Part shown: positions 1 through 6,843 of the stretch, piece after piece
How the letters are laid out: every line of letters begins with the position of its first letter
Position numbering within the stretch: the stretch's first letter is position 1
From: Candidatus Iainarchaeum sp.
Lineage (GTDB): Archaea; Iainarchaeota; Iainarchaeia; Iainarchaeales; JAAZKV01
DNA: 16,880 nt
Direction: 5' to 3'
NCBI GenBank assembly: GCA_018691995.1
Contig: JABHJM010000017.1
Coordinates: 1-16,880, forward strand
Made by a program: the position numbers and the translations under genes
The notes under the pieces: model-generated
Told to the model about the DNA's origin: nothing
Databases searched by the model: none
What the model saw: only the letters and a program-made list of their open reading frames with translations

Positions 1-1
1 A

Positions 2-757
2 AAAATTAATTTAATTGAAAATCCAAAAGTTCCAAAAAAACTTGATTATTATGCGAGTGATACTGATGCTAAAAGCAACACGGCTCTAATAGAACTCTTT
101 GAAGATGGTTTTGGTGTTTCAACATTATCAAAAGTTCTTTCAAGTGGAGCCCTTGGTGTAAAAAAGAATAGAAAACTTGTTCCAACACGTTGGAGCATTA
201 CAGCAGTTGATTCAAATATTTCAAAATATTTTATTAAAGAAAAATTATCCCAAAATAAAATAATTGATTCTTTCAAACTTTTCCATTCTAATTATTTAGA
301 TAATGATTTTTGGATAATGTTAATGCCGTACCCTTGGAGCTTTGAACAAATAGAAGTTTGGTTGCCGGGAGGAATTTGGACCCAAGGTGCGAAAGATTAT
401 AACATTTTAGCGGATCACGAACTTAATTCAGGACTTAAGGGTTATCCAAGCGAAACAGAAGGCGCGTATTTTGCATCTCGCTTGGCAGTTACAGAATATT
501 TAGTAAAAGAAAAAATTAGTTGTGCTGCAATAATATTTCGTGAAATTGGACAAGATTATGCAGTCCCTCTTGGAGTGTGGCAAATAAGGGAAAATGTTCG
601 TGCAGCATTAAAAGAAAAAGCATTAGATTTTTCTAGTATGGATTTAGCATTAGAGTTTTTGTCAAAAAAATTAACTGTCCCTATGCAAAAATACAAAAAG
701 AAATCAGAATTAATAAAACATTTCAAAACACAGCACCGTTTAAGTGAGTGGACTTAA
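2..757 (+). CDS. nreA: Nre-family DNA repair protein, 5'-truncated by the window
   Basis: The frame is open from the window edge and gives 251 residues before TAA, so the N-terminal part, including any zinc-binding start, is missing. The segment VPTRWSITAVD (visible residues 60-70) and the later PLGVWQIRENVR are hallmarks of the archaeal Nre family (DUF650/DUF651). The family is implicated in DNA damage repair, and members interact with PCNA through a C-terminal PIP-like motif. The last residues here are QHRLSEWT, which fit the Q-x-x-L-x-x-aromatic part of a PIP box but end in Thr rather than a second aromatic. The stop abuts the stop of the convergent clamp-loader gene. The nearest internal ATG is at 317, but the conserved VPTRW block lies upstream of it, so the gene clearly starts before this window. 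NreA and NreB cannot be told apart without the N-terminus. Confidence 0.85.
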   Translation, partial: KINLIENPKVPKKLDYYASDTDAKSNTALIELFEDGFGVSTLSKVLSSGALGVKKNRKLVPTRWSITAVDSNISKYFIKEKLSQNKIIDSFKLFHSNYLDNDFWIMLMPYPWSFEQIEVWLPGGIWTQGAKDYNILADHELNSGLKGYPSETEGAYFASRLAVTEYLVKEKISCAAIIFREIGQDYAVPLGVWQIRENVRAALKEKALDFSSMDLALEFLSKKLTVPMQKYKKKSELIKHFKTQHRLSEWT

Positions 758-1717
758 CTATTTAAATTTCATAAATTGTGCGAGTAAAGCTTCAAGTTGA
801 ATTCGTTCATTTGCTCCTTCAACAATTCTAAAATCATATTCGCCAATAATATTAACAAGTTCAACCTTTATTTTTTCAGATAATTCTTTTTCTTCCAAGC
901 TCATAGTTTCACGATATAATTGTTTTACAATATCTTCCCCACTCATTCCATACTCATACATTAATTCATCAAGTTTAGTTCGTGCATCTAAAAACTTTCC
1001 ACCAAGAGCAAGTTGAATCATTTCTTTAACTTGTTCAGGTCTTGCACGGCTAGAAACACTATAAACACTTTCTTCAGTAATAGTTTTTTCAAGAGAAGCA
1101 GTTGCTTGTAAAATATTTAATGCTTTTCGCAGGTCTCCAGAACTAACATAGTTAATTGCAGTGATTGCGCCATCATCAATTTTAAGATCTTCTTTTTTTG
1201 AAATATTTTTGATATGTGCTTCAATATCTTTTGAATTAAGTGGTTTGTATCTATAAATAACACATCGTGATTGAATTGGTTCAATTATTTTTGAAGAATA
1301 ATTGCAACTTAAAATAAATCTACATGTTTTTGTATACTTTTCCATAGTTCTTCTTAGTGCTTGTTGAGCATCATTTGTTAACGCATCACATTCATCTAAA
1401 AATATTATTTTAAATCCAGCATCAAATGCCAATGTTCTTGCAAAATCCTTGATTGTATTTCTAACAACATCAATTCCTCTATCGTCAGATGCATTAAGTT
1501 CTAAGAAGTTTTGTTCAAAGTTTTCTCCAAAAAGTTCTCTTGCAAGTGCAATTGAAGAAGAAGTTTTTCCTGTTCCAGCAGGTCCAGAAAACATCATATT
1601 TGGAGTATTTTTATTAGCAAGATAGCTTTTGAGCCTTTTTGTTATCTCGTCATGCCCAACAACATCGTCAAGTGTATTTGGACGGTATTTCTCAACCCAG
1701 GGAAGCTCAATGCTCAT
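758..1717 (-). CDS. rfcS: Replication factor C small subunit (clamp loader)
   Basis: This 319-residue AAA+ ATPase has the usual length of the archaeal RFC small subunit. With the large subunit (not in this window) it loads the PCNA sliding clamp onto primed DNA. Visible motifs are the N-terminal PWVEKYRP box (residues 6-13), Walker A GPAGTGKT (45-52), Walker B IIFLDECD (104-111), a sensor-1 Asn near 139, and the SRC motif with its trans-acting arginine at 150-152. The C-terminal collar domain follows from about residue 230. Walker B reads DECD, where DEAD is more common. The ATG at 1717 lies 26 bases downstream of a TATA-like box, so it was taken as a leaderless start. The gene converges on Nre with no base between the two stop codons. 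Both families act with PCNA, which makes the pairing plausible functionally. Confidence 0.97.
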   Translation of the reverse strand: MSIELPWVEKYRPNTLDDVVGHDEITKRLKSYLANKNTPNMMFSGPAGTGKTSSSIALARELFGENFEQNFLELNASDDRGIDVVRNTIKDFARTLAFDAGFKIIFLDECDALTNDAQQALRRTMEKYTKTCRFILSCNYSSKIIEPIQSRCVIYRYKPLNSKDIEAHIKNISKKEDLKIDDGAITAINYVSSGDLRKALNILQATASLEKTITEESVYSVSSRARPEQVKEMIQLALGGKFLDARTKLDELMYEYGMSGEDIVKQLYRETMSLEEKELSEKIKVELVNIIGEYDFRIVEGANERIQLEALLAQFMKFK

Positions 1718-1737
1718 ATTAGAAATAGCTAGGGTAA

Positions 1738-1747
1738 GGATTAAAAG
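1738..1747 (-). promoter_or_regulatory. TATA-like box of rfcS
   Basis: Read on the minus strand this is CTTTTAATCC. Its last T is 26 bases upstream of the rfcS ATG, the same spacing as several other boxes in the window. This predicts a leaderless transcript. Confidence 0.5.
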
Positions 1748-1786
1748 AGTATTACTAGTTCTTTATCTTATTAGAAAGGTGTTTTA

Positions 1787-2497
1787 TTGAAACTAAATAA
1801 AAATAAAAAAATGCAGATTGTAATGGCATGGCTTGTTATTGTATTTGTAATAATGTGGGTCCTTGGCGGAGCATGTACTGGACTATTCATTCATCCAAGA
1901 GACGTTTCATCAACTTGTACTTTGCAAAGTGGACTTTCTGGATTACGTGATGTTCCAGTTATTGGTTTGTTACTTCCATACAATGAATGGGTTTCAATAA
2001 TGTATTGGTTTGCACCAATTGCAGGAATGGTTATTGGTTATTTCTTTATTAGATGGTGGAATAATCATTTTGAAACAAAAGAAGCAATTTCAATAATATT
2101 TTTGATAATAATGTTGGCAGTTTTATTTGGTGGATTTTTTATTAATTTAATGTGGTATTATGGAGAGTGGGCGAATAGTGCGTCTGGTTCAACAGAAATA
2201 CTCGAATGTACTTCTGGACAAACAATTCAATCAGTAAAACAATACTCATTACATACTTGTTTTGTTGAAGCAACAACAGGTGAATGTAATAATACAACGA
2301 ATATGATTAATCAACAAAATTATGCAAACGCACAAAGAAATTGTTCAGATACTTTACCTTTAGTAATATCTGTAAAATATTGGCCTGAACTTCGAGAAAG
2401 TTTTTTCTTAACATTTGTTCTTGGAATATTAGCTGTTTGGCTTCCATTGTTCGCATTTGAACAACTAGAAAAGAAAAAGAAGAAAAAAGAAAATTAA
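1787..2497 (+). CDS. Four-helix membrane protein with cysteine-containing outer loops, function unknown
   Basis: I do not recognise the family. The 236-residue product has hydrophobic segments at about residues 10-28, 68-90, 100-122 and 206-225. Lysines at the N-terminus (KLNKNKK) and the C-terminus (KKKKKK) place both ends in the cytoplasm. This topology puts the loops 29-67 and 123-205 outside, and all six visible cysteines (30, 44, 141, 158, 167, 186) fall in or at the edge of those loops, which suggests disulfides. The chosen start is TTG, because a GGTG Shine-Dalgarno-like site at 1778-1781 sits five bases before it. An ATG at 1811 is the alternative and would drop the basic N-terminal residues. 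The methylthiotransferase gene follows after 35 bases on the same strand. Confidence 0.75.
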   Translation: MKLNKNKKMQIVMAWLVIVFVIMWVLGGACTGLFIHPRDVSSTCTLQSGLSGLRDVPVIGLLLPYNEWVSIMYWFAPIAGMVIGYFFIRWWNNHFETKEAISIIFLIIMLAVLFGGFFINLMWYYGEWANSASGSTEILECTSGQTIQSVKQYSLHTCFVEATTGECNNTTNMINQQNYANAQRNCSDTLPLVISVKYWPELRESFFLTFVLGILAVWLPLFAFEQLEKKKKKKEN

Positions 2498-2532
2498 TTA
2501 CTTTTCCAAAAAACTTTATTTTAGTGATTTAG

Positions 2533-3774
2533 ATGAAAAAATTTTATGTTGAAGGATATGGTTGTTCACTAAACATTGGTGAGACGGAACAAATCGCATT
2601 TTTTTTAGAAAAAAACAATTTCAAAAAAACAAATAATTCAAAAGAAGCAGATTTTATTATTATTAATACGTGTTCAGTAAAATTGGTTACGCAGCAAAGA
2701 ATGCTTTTTAGAATTGAAAAAATGTTAAAAGAAAAAAAACAAAAAACAAAAATAATTATTACTGGTTGTTTGGCAGCAACAAACAAAAAAGAAATTCAAA
2801 AAATATCAAAAGACATTATCGTTCTTGATACAAAACTTGAATCTTTATGTGAAGCACTTGGAATTAAAACAAAAACTTTCTCTCCAAAAATTTCTCATAA
2901 AAAAACTCACCAACATGTTTCAATAATTCCAATTTCAGTTGGTTGTCTTGGCAATTGTACATATTGTGCAACAAAAATTGCACGAGGGGACTTAAAATCA
3001 TATTCAATTGAAGAAATAAACACTGCATTTAAAAAAGCAATAAAAAATTCAAAAGAAGTGTGGATTACTTCACAAGATCTTGGGTGTTATGGGTATGACA
3101 TAAACACAAATCTCCCAACTTTATTAAAAACTCTTTTAAAAAATAAAGGCGAGTATAGAATTAGACTTGGGATGATGAATCCAAATCATTTTTTGAAAAT
3201 AAAAAAAGAATTAATTAAAATATTTGAAGATGAGCGGGTATACAAGTTTCTTCATCTTCCTCTTCAATCAGGTTCGGATAAAGTTTTGAAAAAAATGAAT
3301 AGAAAATATTCTACAAAAGATTATTTCTCATGTATTAATTTTATTAAAAAAAATATTCCAGATTTAACAATTTCAACAGATGTAATTGTTGGTTTTCCAA
3401 CTGAAACAAAAAAAGATTTTGAACAAACAATTAGTGCTTTAAGAAAATTCAAGCCCTTAGTTGTTAATATTTCAAGATATGGGAAAAGAAAGGGAACTGT
3501 TGCAAATGATTTTGAAGGTCAAATAAGTGAAATGGAAAAAAAAGAGAGAAGTAGAGAAGTAACGGCTCTTCTAAAAGAACAAATGTTAGAACAAAATAAA
3601 GAATTAATTGGGCAAAAGTTCACAGCACTTGTGTCAGATAAGGCTCAAAAGGACTATTTTGTTGCAAGAACCAACACTTATCGTCCAGTTCTTGTTCCAA
3701 AAAAATTGGGTCAATTCGCAGAAGTAGAGATTATAGAGGCATATTCGCATTTCTTTAAGGGAAAATTGCTCTAA
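2533..3774 (+). CDS. tRNA t6A37 methylthiotransferase (MtaB/CDKAL1 type, radical SAM)
   Basis: This 413-residue protein has the three-domain layout of the MiaB/MtaB family. The N-terminal UPF0004 domain (about 1-110) carries the three cluster-binding cysteines at 11 (GYGCSLN), 47 (INTCSVK) and 79 (TGCLAA). The radical SAM domain (about 130-345) has the CLGNCTYC motif with cysteines 138, 142 and 145. A TRAM-like RNA-binding domain (about 350-413) ends the protein. Such enzymes use two 4Fe-4S clusters and S-adenosylmethionine to add a methylthio group to a modified adenosine at tRNA position 37. The form with GCSLN and a short linker is the archaeal/eukaryotic CDKAL1 type that acts on t6A, making ms2t6A. 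The substrate assignment is by family. No box lies at -27, so it may be read from the upstream gene. Confidence 0.92.
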   Translation: MKKFYVEGYGCSLNIGETEQIAFFLEKNNFKKTNNSKEADFIIINTCSVKLVTQQRMLFRIEKMLKEKKQKTKIIITGCLAATNKKEIQKISKDIIVLDTKLESLCEALGIKTKTFSPKISHKKTHQHVSIIPISVGCLGNCTYCATKIARGDLKSYSIEEINTAFKKAIKNSKEVWITSQDLGCYGYDINTNLPTLLKTLLKNKGEYRIRLGMMNPNHFLKIKKELIKIFEDERVYKFLHLPLQSGSDKVLKKMNRKYSTKDYFSCINFIKKNIPDLTISTDVIVGFPTETKKDFEQTISALRKFKPLVVNISRYGKRKGTVANDFEGQISEMEKKERSREVTALLKEQMLEQNKELIGQKFTALVSDKAQKDYFVARTNTYRPVLVPKKLGQFAEVEIIEAYSHFFKGKLL

Positions 3775-3783
3775 ACTGGCTTG

Positions 3784-3793
3784 TTTTTTAAAC
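3784..3793 (+). promoter_or_regulatory. TATA-like box of the 3815 membrane protein gene
   Basis: TTTTTTAAAC has its last T 26 bases before the ATG at 3815. A second TATA-like sequence at 3798-3806 is too close to the ATG (about 12 bases) to direct a transcript that includes it. Confidence 0.45.
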
Positions 3794-3814
3794 TTTTTTT
3801 ATAAATAATCTATT

Positions 3815-4615
3815 ATGTTTAGATTAATTTTGAAAAGGTCAATTGAAGAATATCAAGCAAATCTAAAAGTAATCATCAGTTTTGGTATGCTTTTAGCATT
3901 TCTTTTCTTATTCGTATTCTTTGAACAGTTCTTTCTTGCTTCAGGAACAGCATTCCTTTCATTTAATTTTTCTATTCTTTCAATAATTGGAATTGTTTTG
4001 GGGCTTATTTTCCTATACATATTTTCTTTTTTCATTACACTAACAGTGTATTCGGTTAAACGTGATGTTCAAAGAATGGACTTTGACACATATTGGAATT
4101 TTTTAATGAAGAAAGCTTCTGCAAAAATATTTATTTTTTATTTAATACTTGCAATTGTATTGTATATTATTTCATCAATTGGTCTTGCGTTTGGGGTAGT
4201 CGCATTAACAATGGTAATCAGTTTTGTAGTTACAATGTTGTTAATGTATGTTCCTCAAAGTATTGTTCTTGATGAAGCAAAAATATTCCCAGGGATAATA
4301 AAAAGCATTGAATTTTGGTTAGCTAATCCACTAACAAGCATTTTGATTTTAATAGTTGGATCAATCTTAATTTTTATTTCGATTGTAATAGAATTTGTAC
4401 TAGAATTGTTTGGGCTTCCAGGAGTTGGAATTTCATTTATTATTTTGTTAATTGGAATAGTGCCTTTTTTAGAACAAATGAAATCATATGCATTTATTTT
4501 GAAATATAGTTTGATTAGAGAAACCGAAGTAATGCATTCAAAAGTAAAAACAAGAAAGGCTGTCAAAATTGATGCTGTTCGCTTGAGAGAAAAAGTAAAG
4601 GGCGGAAAAATTTAA
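3815..4615 (+). CDS. Polytopic membrane protein, about six helices
   Basis: The 266-residue product starts with a short amphipathic stretch (FRLILKRSIEEYQANLKVI), then hydrophobic segments at about 18-38, 52-80, 104-125, 126-148, 172-195 and 203-220. It ends in a basic cytoplasmic tail of about 45 residues. The repeated pattern of a helix, a VPQSIVLDEAKIFPGIIKSIEF-like amphipathic segment, then another helix resembles broadly distributed archaeal multi-helix proteins of unknown function. No catalytic motif is visible, so no activity is proposed. The ATG at 3815 fits a TATA-like box 26 bases upstream. The stop codon shares the sequence TTAA (4612-4615) with the stop of the convergent NrdD-like gene. 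Confidence 0.85.
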   Translation: MFRLILKRSIEEYQANLKVIISFGMLLAFLFLFVFFEQFFLASGTAFLSFNFSILSIIGIVLGLIFLYIFSFFITLTVYSVKRDVQRMDFDTYWNFLMKKASAKIFIFYLILAIVLYIISSIGLAFGVVALTMVISFVVTMLLMYVPQSIVLDEAKIFPGIIKSIEFWLANPLTSILILIVGSILIFISIVIEFVLELFGLPGVGISFIILLIGIVPFLEQMKSYAFILKYSLIRETEVMHSKVKTRKAVKIDAVRLREKVKGGKI

Positions 4616-6150
4616 CTAATAAATTCTATTTGTTTAACTTTTTTATCAAGCAACTCATTAACTTCGCGTATACTTCCAGCTTTTCCAGTAAAACAACATT
4701 TCTTTGAATTTAAACATTCTTCAAAACCAAGAACTTCTTGTGATAAAATTTCTTTCCCAGTTATTTTTGAGAACTTTTCACGAACGACTTCGTTTGACAA
4801 ACCAAAAAATAAATCTTTTGGAAATAATTTTGCAAGTTCCCTATATGTTTTTTTTGCAAATTCCATTGTCTTTTCATTTTCAAAATTTTCCCCTAATTTA
4901 AACAAATTTGTTAACCCAATTCCAGTTTTCATATTTTCAATTTTATACTCTTTGTTATATTTCTTTTTTAACAATAGTTTTCTTTTTACATCTTTTAATT
5001 TTTCAATATCTTTGCTTATATTTTCAAGTTCAATAAAGAATTCGTCAACACCAGTTGCAATATTTTCAAGATTTATGTTTACAAAAAGATCTATTCCTTG
5101 TGTTTTAGAAAAAAACCGATTATTTAATGGAAAGTACTCTTGACTTGAATTATTTAGAATGTTAAAATGTCTTCCTTTTGTTTTTATTAATTTTAAACAA
5201 TATTTTGAATCAACTCCAACAACAGCATTTTTTTGTTCAACCAAATTGTCAGAAAGTTCAGCCGCCCTTAATCTGTGTTCTGAGAATTCACTTAATTTTG
5301 CAGGAGTAAATAATTCAAGAGATGTTGTGAATCCTTGCGAAGGTATCTTTAACATTTCTTTTAATAAAGAACTTGCTTTTTTAACTTGTACAGAATTTTT
5401 TATGAATGGTGCACATGCATATGTAAGCCCATAAATATTTGGAGTTAAATAGAAGTTATTTCTTTTTTGAACTAAAGTTTTAATATTTTTTCCAATTGTT
5501 TTCTCCAAGGTTTCTTTTTGTTCTGCAATGAAAGCATATGAAAATGGACGGTGAGAAAAACCTTCAATATCTTCAATAAAAATAGTTCCATCAAAATGTA
5601 GTTTACGTGCATTTTTTGGAAGAACTAATAAATTATTATATTCTCGAACTTGTTCCCCCGAATAAGGAGTCTTGTCTAGTTTCTTTTTTATTTCATAAGA
5701 AGGTTCTCCAAGTCTAGCATATTTATCTCTTACTCCTTCAAAACCATATCCAATTAATTTAGTATTAACAAGTTCGCGAATAAGCCCAGTAGTAAGAAAA
5801 TTTATTTTAGCATCCTTTATTTGTTCTTCAACTTCACGAGTTATTTTTTCAGCAACACTTCTTGAAATACTTGTTTCTTTTAAAAGTGAAGTAATAATAT
5901 GTCCACGATTAAAATTCTCAGCTAATTCTTTTGAAGTGTATACTTTCATACTATTAAATCGTTCATAAATTGTAGCAGCATTTGGGTCAAGTTCTAAAAT
6001 TAATTCTAGTGCTTTTTCTCTAAGCTTTTTTTCATTTCCAGAATTCATTTTACTTAATGCTTTAATTATTTTTGTTACAGTCCAAGGGGTTGCATTTGCT
6101 TCTTGAATCTCTTTAGCAATTATTTGTATCTTTTCTTCAACTAATTCCAT
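4612..6150 (-). CDS. NrdD-like protein with ATP-cone, shortened and probably not a canonical reductase
   Basis: From the ATG at 6150 the protein has 512 residues. Residues about 76-148 read as an archaeal ATP-cone, the nucleotide-sensing domain of ribonucleotide reductases, ending KYARLGEPSYEI. The rest matches the class III (anaerobic) reductase layout in outline: FDGTIFIEDIEGFSHRPFSY (186-205) corresponds to the NrdD GDIHIHDLDY region, DLFVNINLENIA (354-365) to its INLPRIA strand, and KTGIGLTNLF (408-417) to its RVGIGVTGL-like segment. It is shorter than usual NrdD (about 600-800 residues). I see neither a glycyl-radical RVxGY-type motif nor two CxxC zinc pairs at the C-terminus, only Cys479, Cys485 and Cys486. 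It may be a divergent or regulatory paralogue. An in-frame ATG at 6231 exists, but the TATA box at 6174-6182 supports the start at 6150. Confidence 0.65.
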   Translation of the reverse strand: MELVEEKIQIIAKEIQEANATPWTVTKIIKALSKMNSGNEKKLREKALELILELDPNAATIYERFNSMKVYTSKELAENFNRGHIITSLLKETSISRSVAEKITREVEEQIKDAKINFLTTGLIRELVNTKLIGYGFEGVRDKYARLGEPSYEIKKKLDKTPYSGEQVREYNNLLVLPKNARKLHFDGTIFIEDIEGFSHRPFSYAFIAEQKETLEKTIGKNIKTLVQKRNNFYLTPNIYGLTYACAPFIKNSVQVKKASSLLKEMLKIPSQGFTTSLELFTPAKLSEFSEHRLRAAELSDNLVEQKNAVVGVDSKYCLKLIKTKGRHFNILNNSSQEYFPLNNRFFSKTQGIDLFVNINLENIATGVDEFFIELENISKDIEKLKDVKRKLLLKKKYNKEYKIENMKTGIGLTNLFKLGENFENEKTMEFAKKTYRELAKLFPKDLFFGLSNEVVREKFSKITGKEILSQEVLGFEECLNSKKCCFTGKAGSIREVNELLDKKVKQIEFIS

Positions 6151-6173
6151 TAAGTATCTATAAACAAAAACAA

Positions 6174-6182
6174 TTTTATAAT
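6174..6182 (-). promoter_or_regulatory. TATA box of the NrdD-like gene
   Basis: The minus strand reads ATTATAAAA, centred about 27-28 bases before the ATG at 6150. It lies inside the longer reading frame that begins at 6231, which argues that the upstream 27 codons are not translated. Confidence 0.55.
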
Positions 6183-6250
6183 GTAAGCAAAAAGTATTTT
6201 TTTCAGTCAAATTATTTGGATTATTAACCAAGTTGTTTAGGAAAACAAGC

Positions 6251-6260
6251 TTTTTATATT
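6251..6260 (+). promoter_or_regulatory. TATA box of the Lrp/AsnC regulator gene
   Basis: TTTTTATATT predicts a transcription start near 6283. That falls inside the 16-bp palindrome at 6271-6286 and leaves a leader of about 23 bases to the ATG at 6306. Confidence 0.5.
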
Positions 6261-6270
6261 AGTTTGGTTT

Positions 6271-6286
6271 AATTACTTAAGTAATT
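6271..6286. promoter_or_regulatory. Perfect 16-bp palindrome, candidate autoregulatory operator
   Basis: AATTACTTAAGTAATT is its own reverse complement over all 16 bases. It overlaps the predicted transcription start of the Lrp-type gene. A repressor bound here would block initiation, as archaeal Lrp proteins do at their own promoters. Binding by this protein is inferred. Confidence 0.55.
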
Positions 6287-6305
6287 GATTAGGTTTCTTA
6301 ACAAT

Positions 6306-6791
6306 ATGGGGTTTTTTGGTTTGGTTTCTTTAGATAAAATAGATCATATAATACTTAAGGCATTACTTGAGGATGGAAGAGCAAGTTTTTCGGCAATTGC
6401 ACGTGAAACAAAATTAACTGATGTTGCAATAAAAAAGAGAGTTGAATCTCTTAAGAGAAGAGGGGTAATTGCAGGTATTTCGGTAGATATGAATTACAAA
6501 GCTCTTGGTTATGAAAATCCTATTTTTGTTCAAATAAGAAGTGAAGTTTCAAAACATAAAGATATTATAAAAAAATTGAATGAAATGGATTTTGTTTTAG
6601 AATTATATCAAATATTAGGCGAATATAATTTAATTGCAAAATTAATTGTGCCAAATCTTGAAACTGCTGAAAAATTTATTAATCAACTAGGTTTGATTGA
6701 TGGAGTAATTGACCTAAAAACAATGGTTGTTCTTAGTGAACTAAAAAAGAGTGTAACTTTGCCAACAAAGACTTTGCAGAATAAAATCTAA
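6306..6791 (+). CDS. Lrp/AsnC-family transcriptional regulator
   Basis: The product is a 161-residue two-domain regulator. An N-terminal winged helix-turn-helix (LDKIDHIILKALLEDGR, then SAIARETKLTDVAIKKRVESLKRRGVI) is followed by a RAM/effector-binding domain ending in a region with GEYNLIAKLIV. This is the feast/famine regulator architecture: dimers or higher oligomers bind palindromic DNA and sense amino acids or related ligands. The ATG at 6306 was chosen because AGGT at 6291-6294 can serve as a Shine-Dalgarno site and the TATA box predicts a start near 6283. A TTG at 6285 would add seven residues but would begin inside the palindrome and almost at the transcript end. The gene diverges from the NrdD-like gene, which it might also control. 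The ligand is unknown. Confidence 0.9.
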   Translation: MGFFGLVSLDKIDHIILKALLEDGRASFSAIARETKLTDVAIKKRVESLKRRGVIAGISVDMNYKALGYENPIFVQIRSEVSKHKDIIKKLNEMDFVLELYQILGEYNLIAKLIVPNLETAEKFINQLGLIDGVIDLKTMVVLSELKKSVTLPTKTLQNKI

Positions 6792-6813
6792 TATTGTCGA
6801 ATTTGCACTTGTA

Positions 6814-6820
6814 TTTATAA
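6814..6820 (+). promoter_or_regulatory. TATA box of topA
   Basis: TTTATAA, with its first A 27 bases before the topA ATG. It indicates a leaderless transcript. Confidence 0.6.
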
Positions 6821-6822
6821 CC

Positions 6823-6830
6823 TTTTTTTT
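6823..6830 (+). terminator. T8 run between the Lrp gene and topA
   Basis: Eight consecutive T residues lie 32 bases after the Lrp-type stop codon and before the topA start. Archaeal RNA polymerase terminates at oligo-T tracts without a hairpin, so this could end the upstream transcript. It also lies between the topA TATA box and the predicted topA transcript start, so its role is uncertain. Confidence 0.35.
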
Positions 6831-6843
6831 ATACTTTTGTTTT

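Noticed and set aside
49..276. 75-codon minus-strand reading frame
   Set aside because: It lies opposite the Nre coding sequence, whose translation matches conserved Nre motifs. The minus-strand product has no recognisable features.
3798..3806. TATA-like TTTATAAAT before the 3815 gene
   Set aside because: It is only about 12 bases before the ATG, so transcription from it would start inside the gene. The box at 3784-3793 has the right spacing.
4704..5434. Three plus-strand frames of 63-91 codons
   Set aside because: They are antisense shadows of the NrdD-like gene, whose frame carries ATP-cone and NrdD landmarks.
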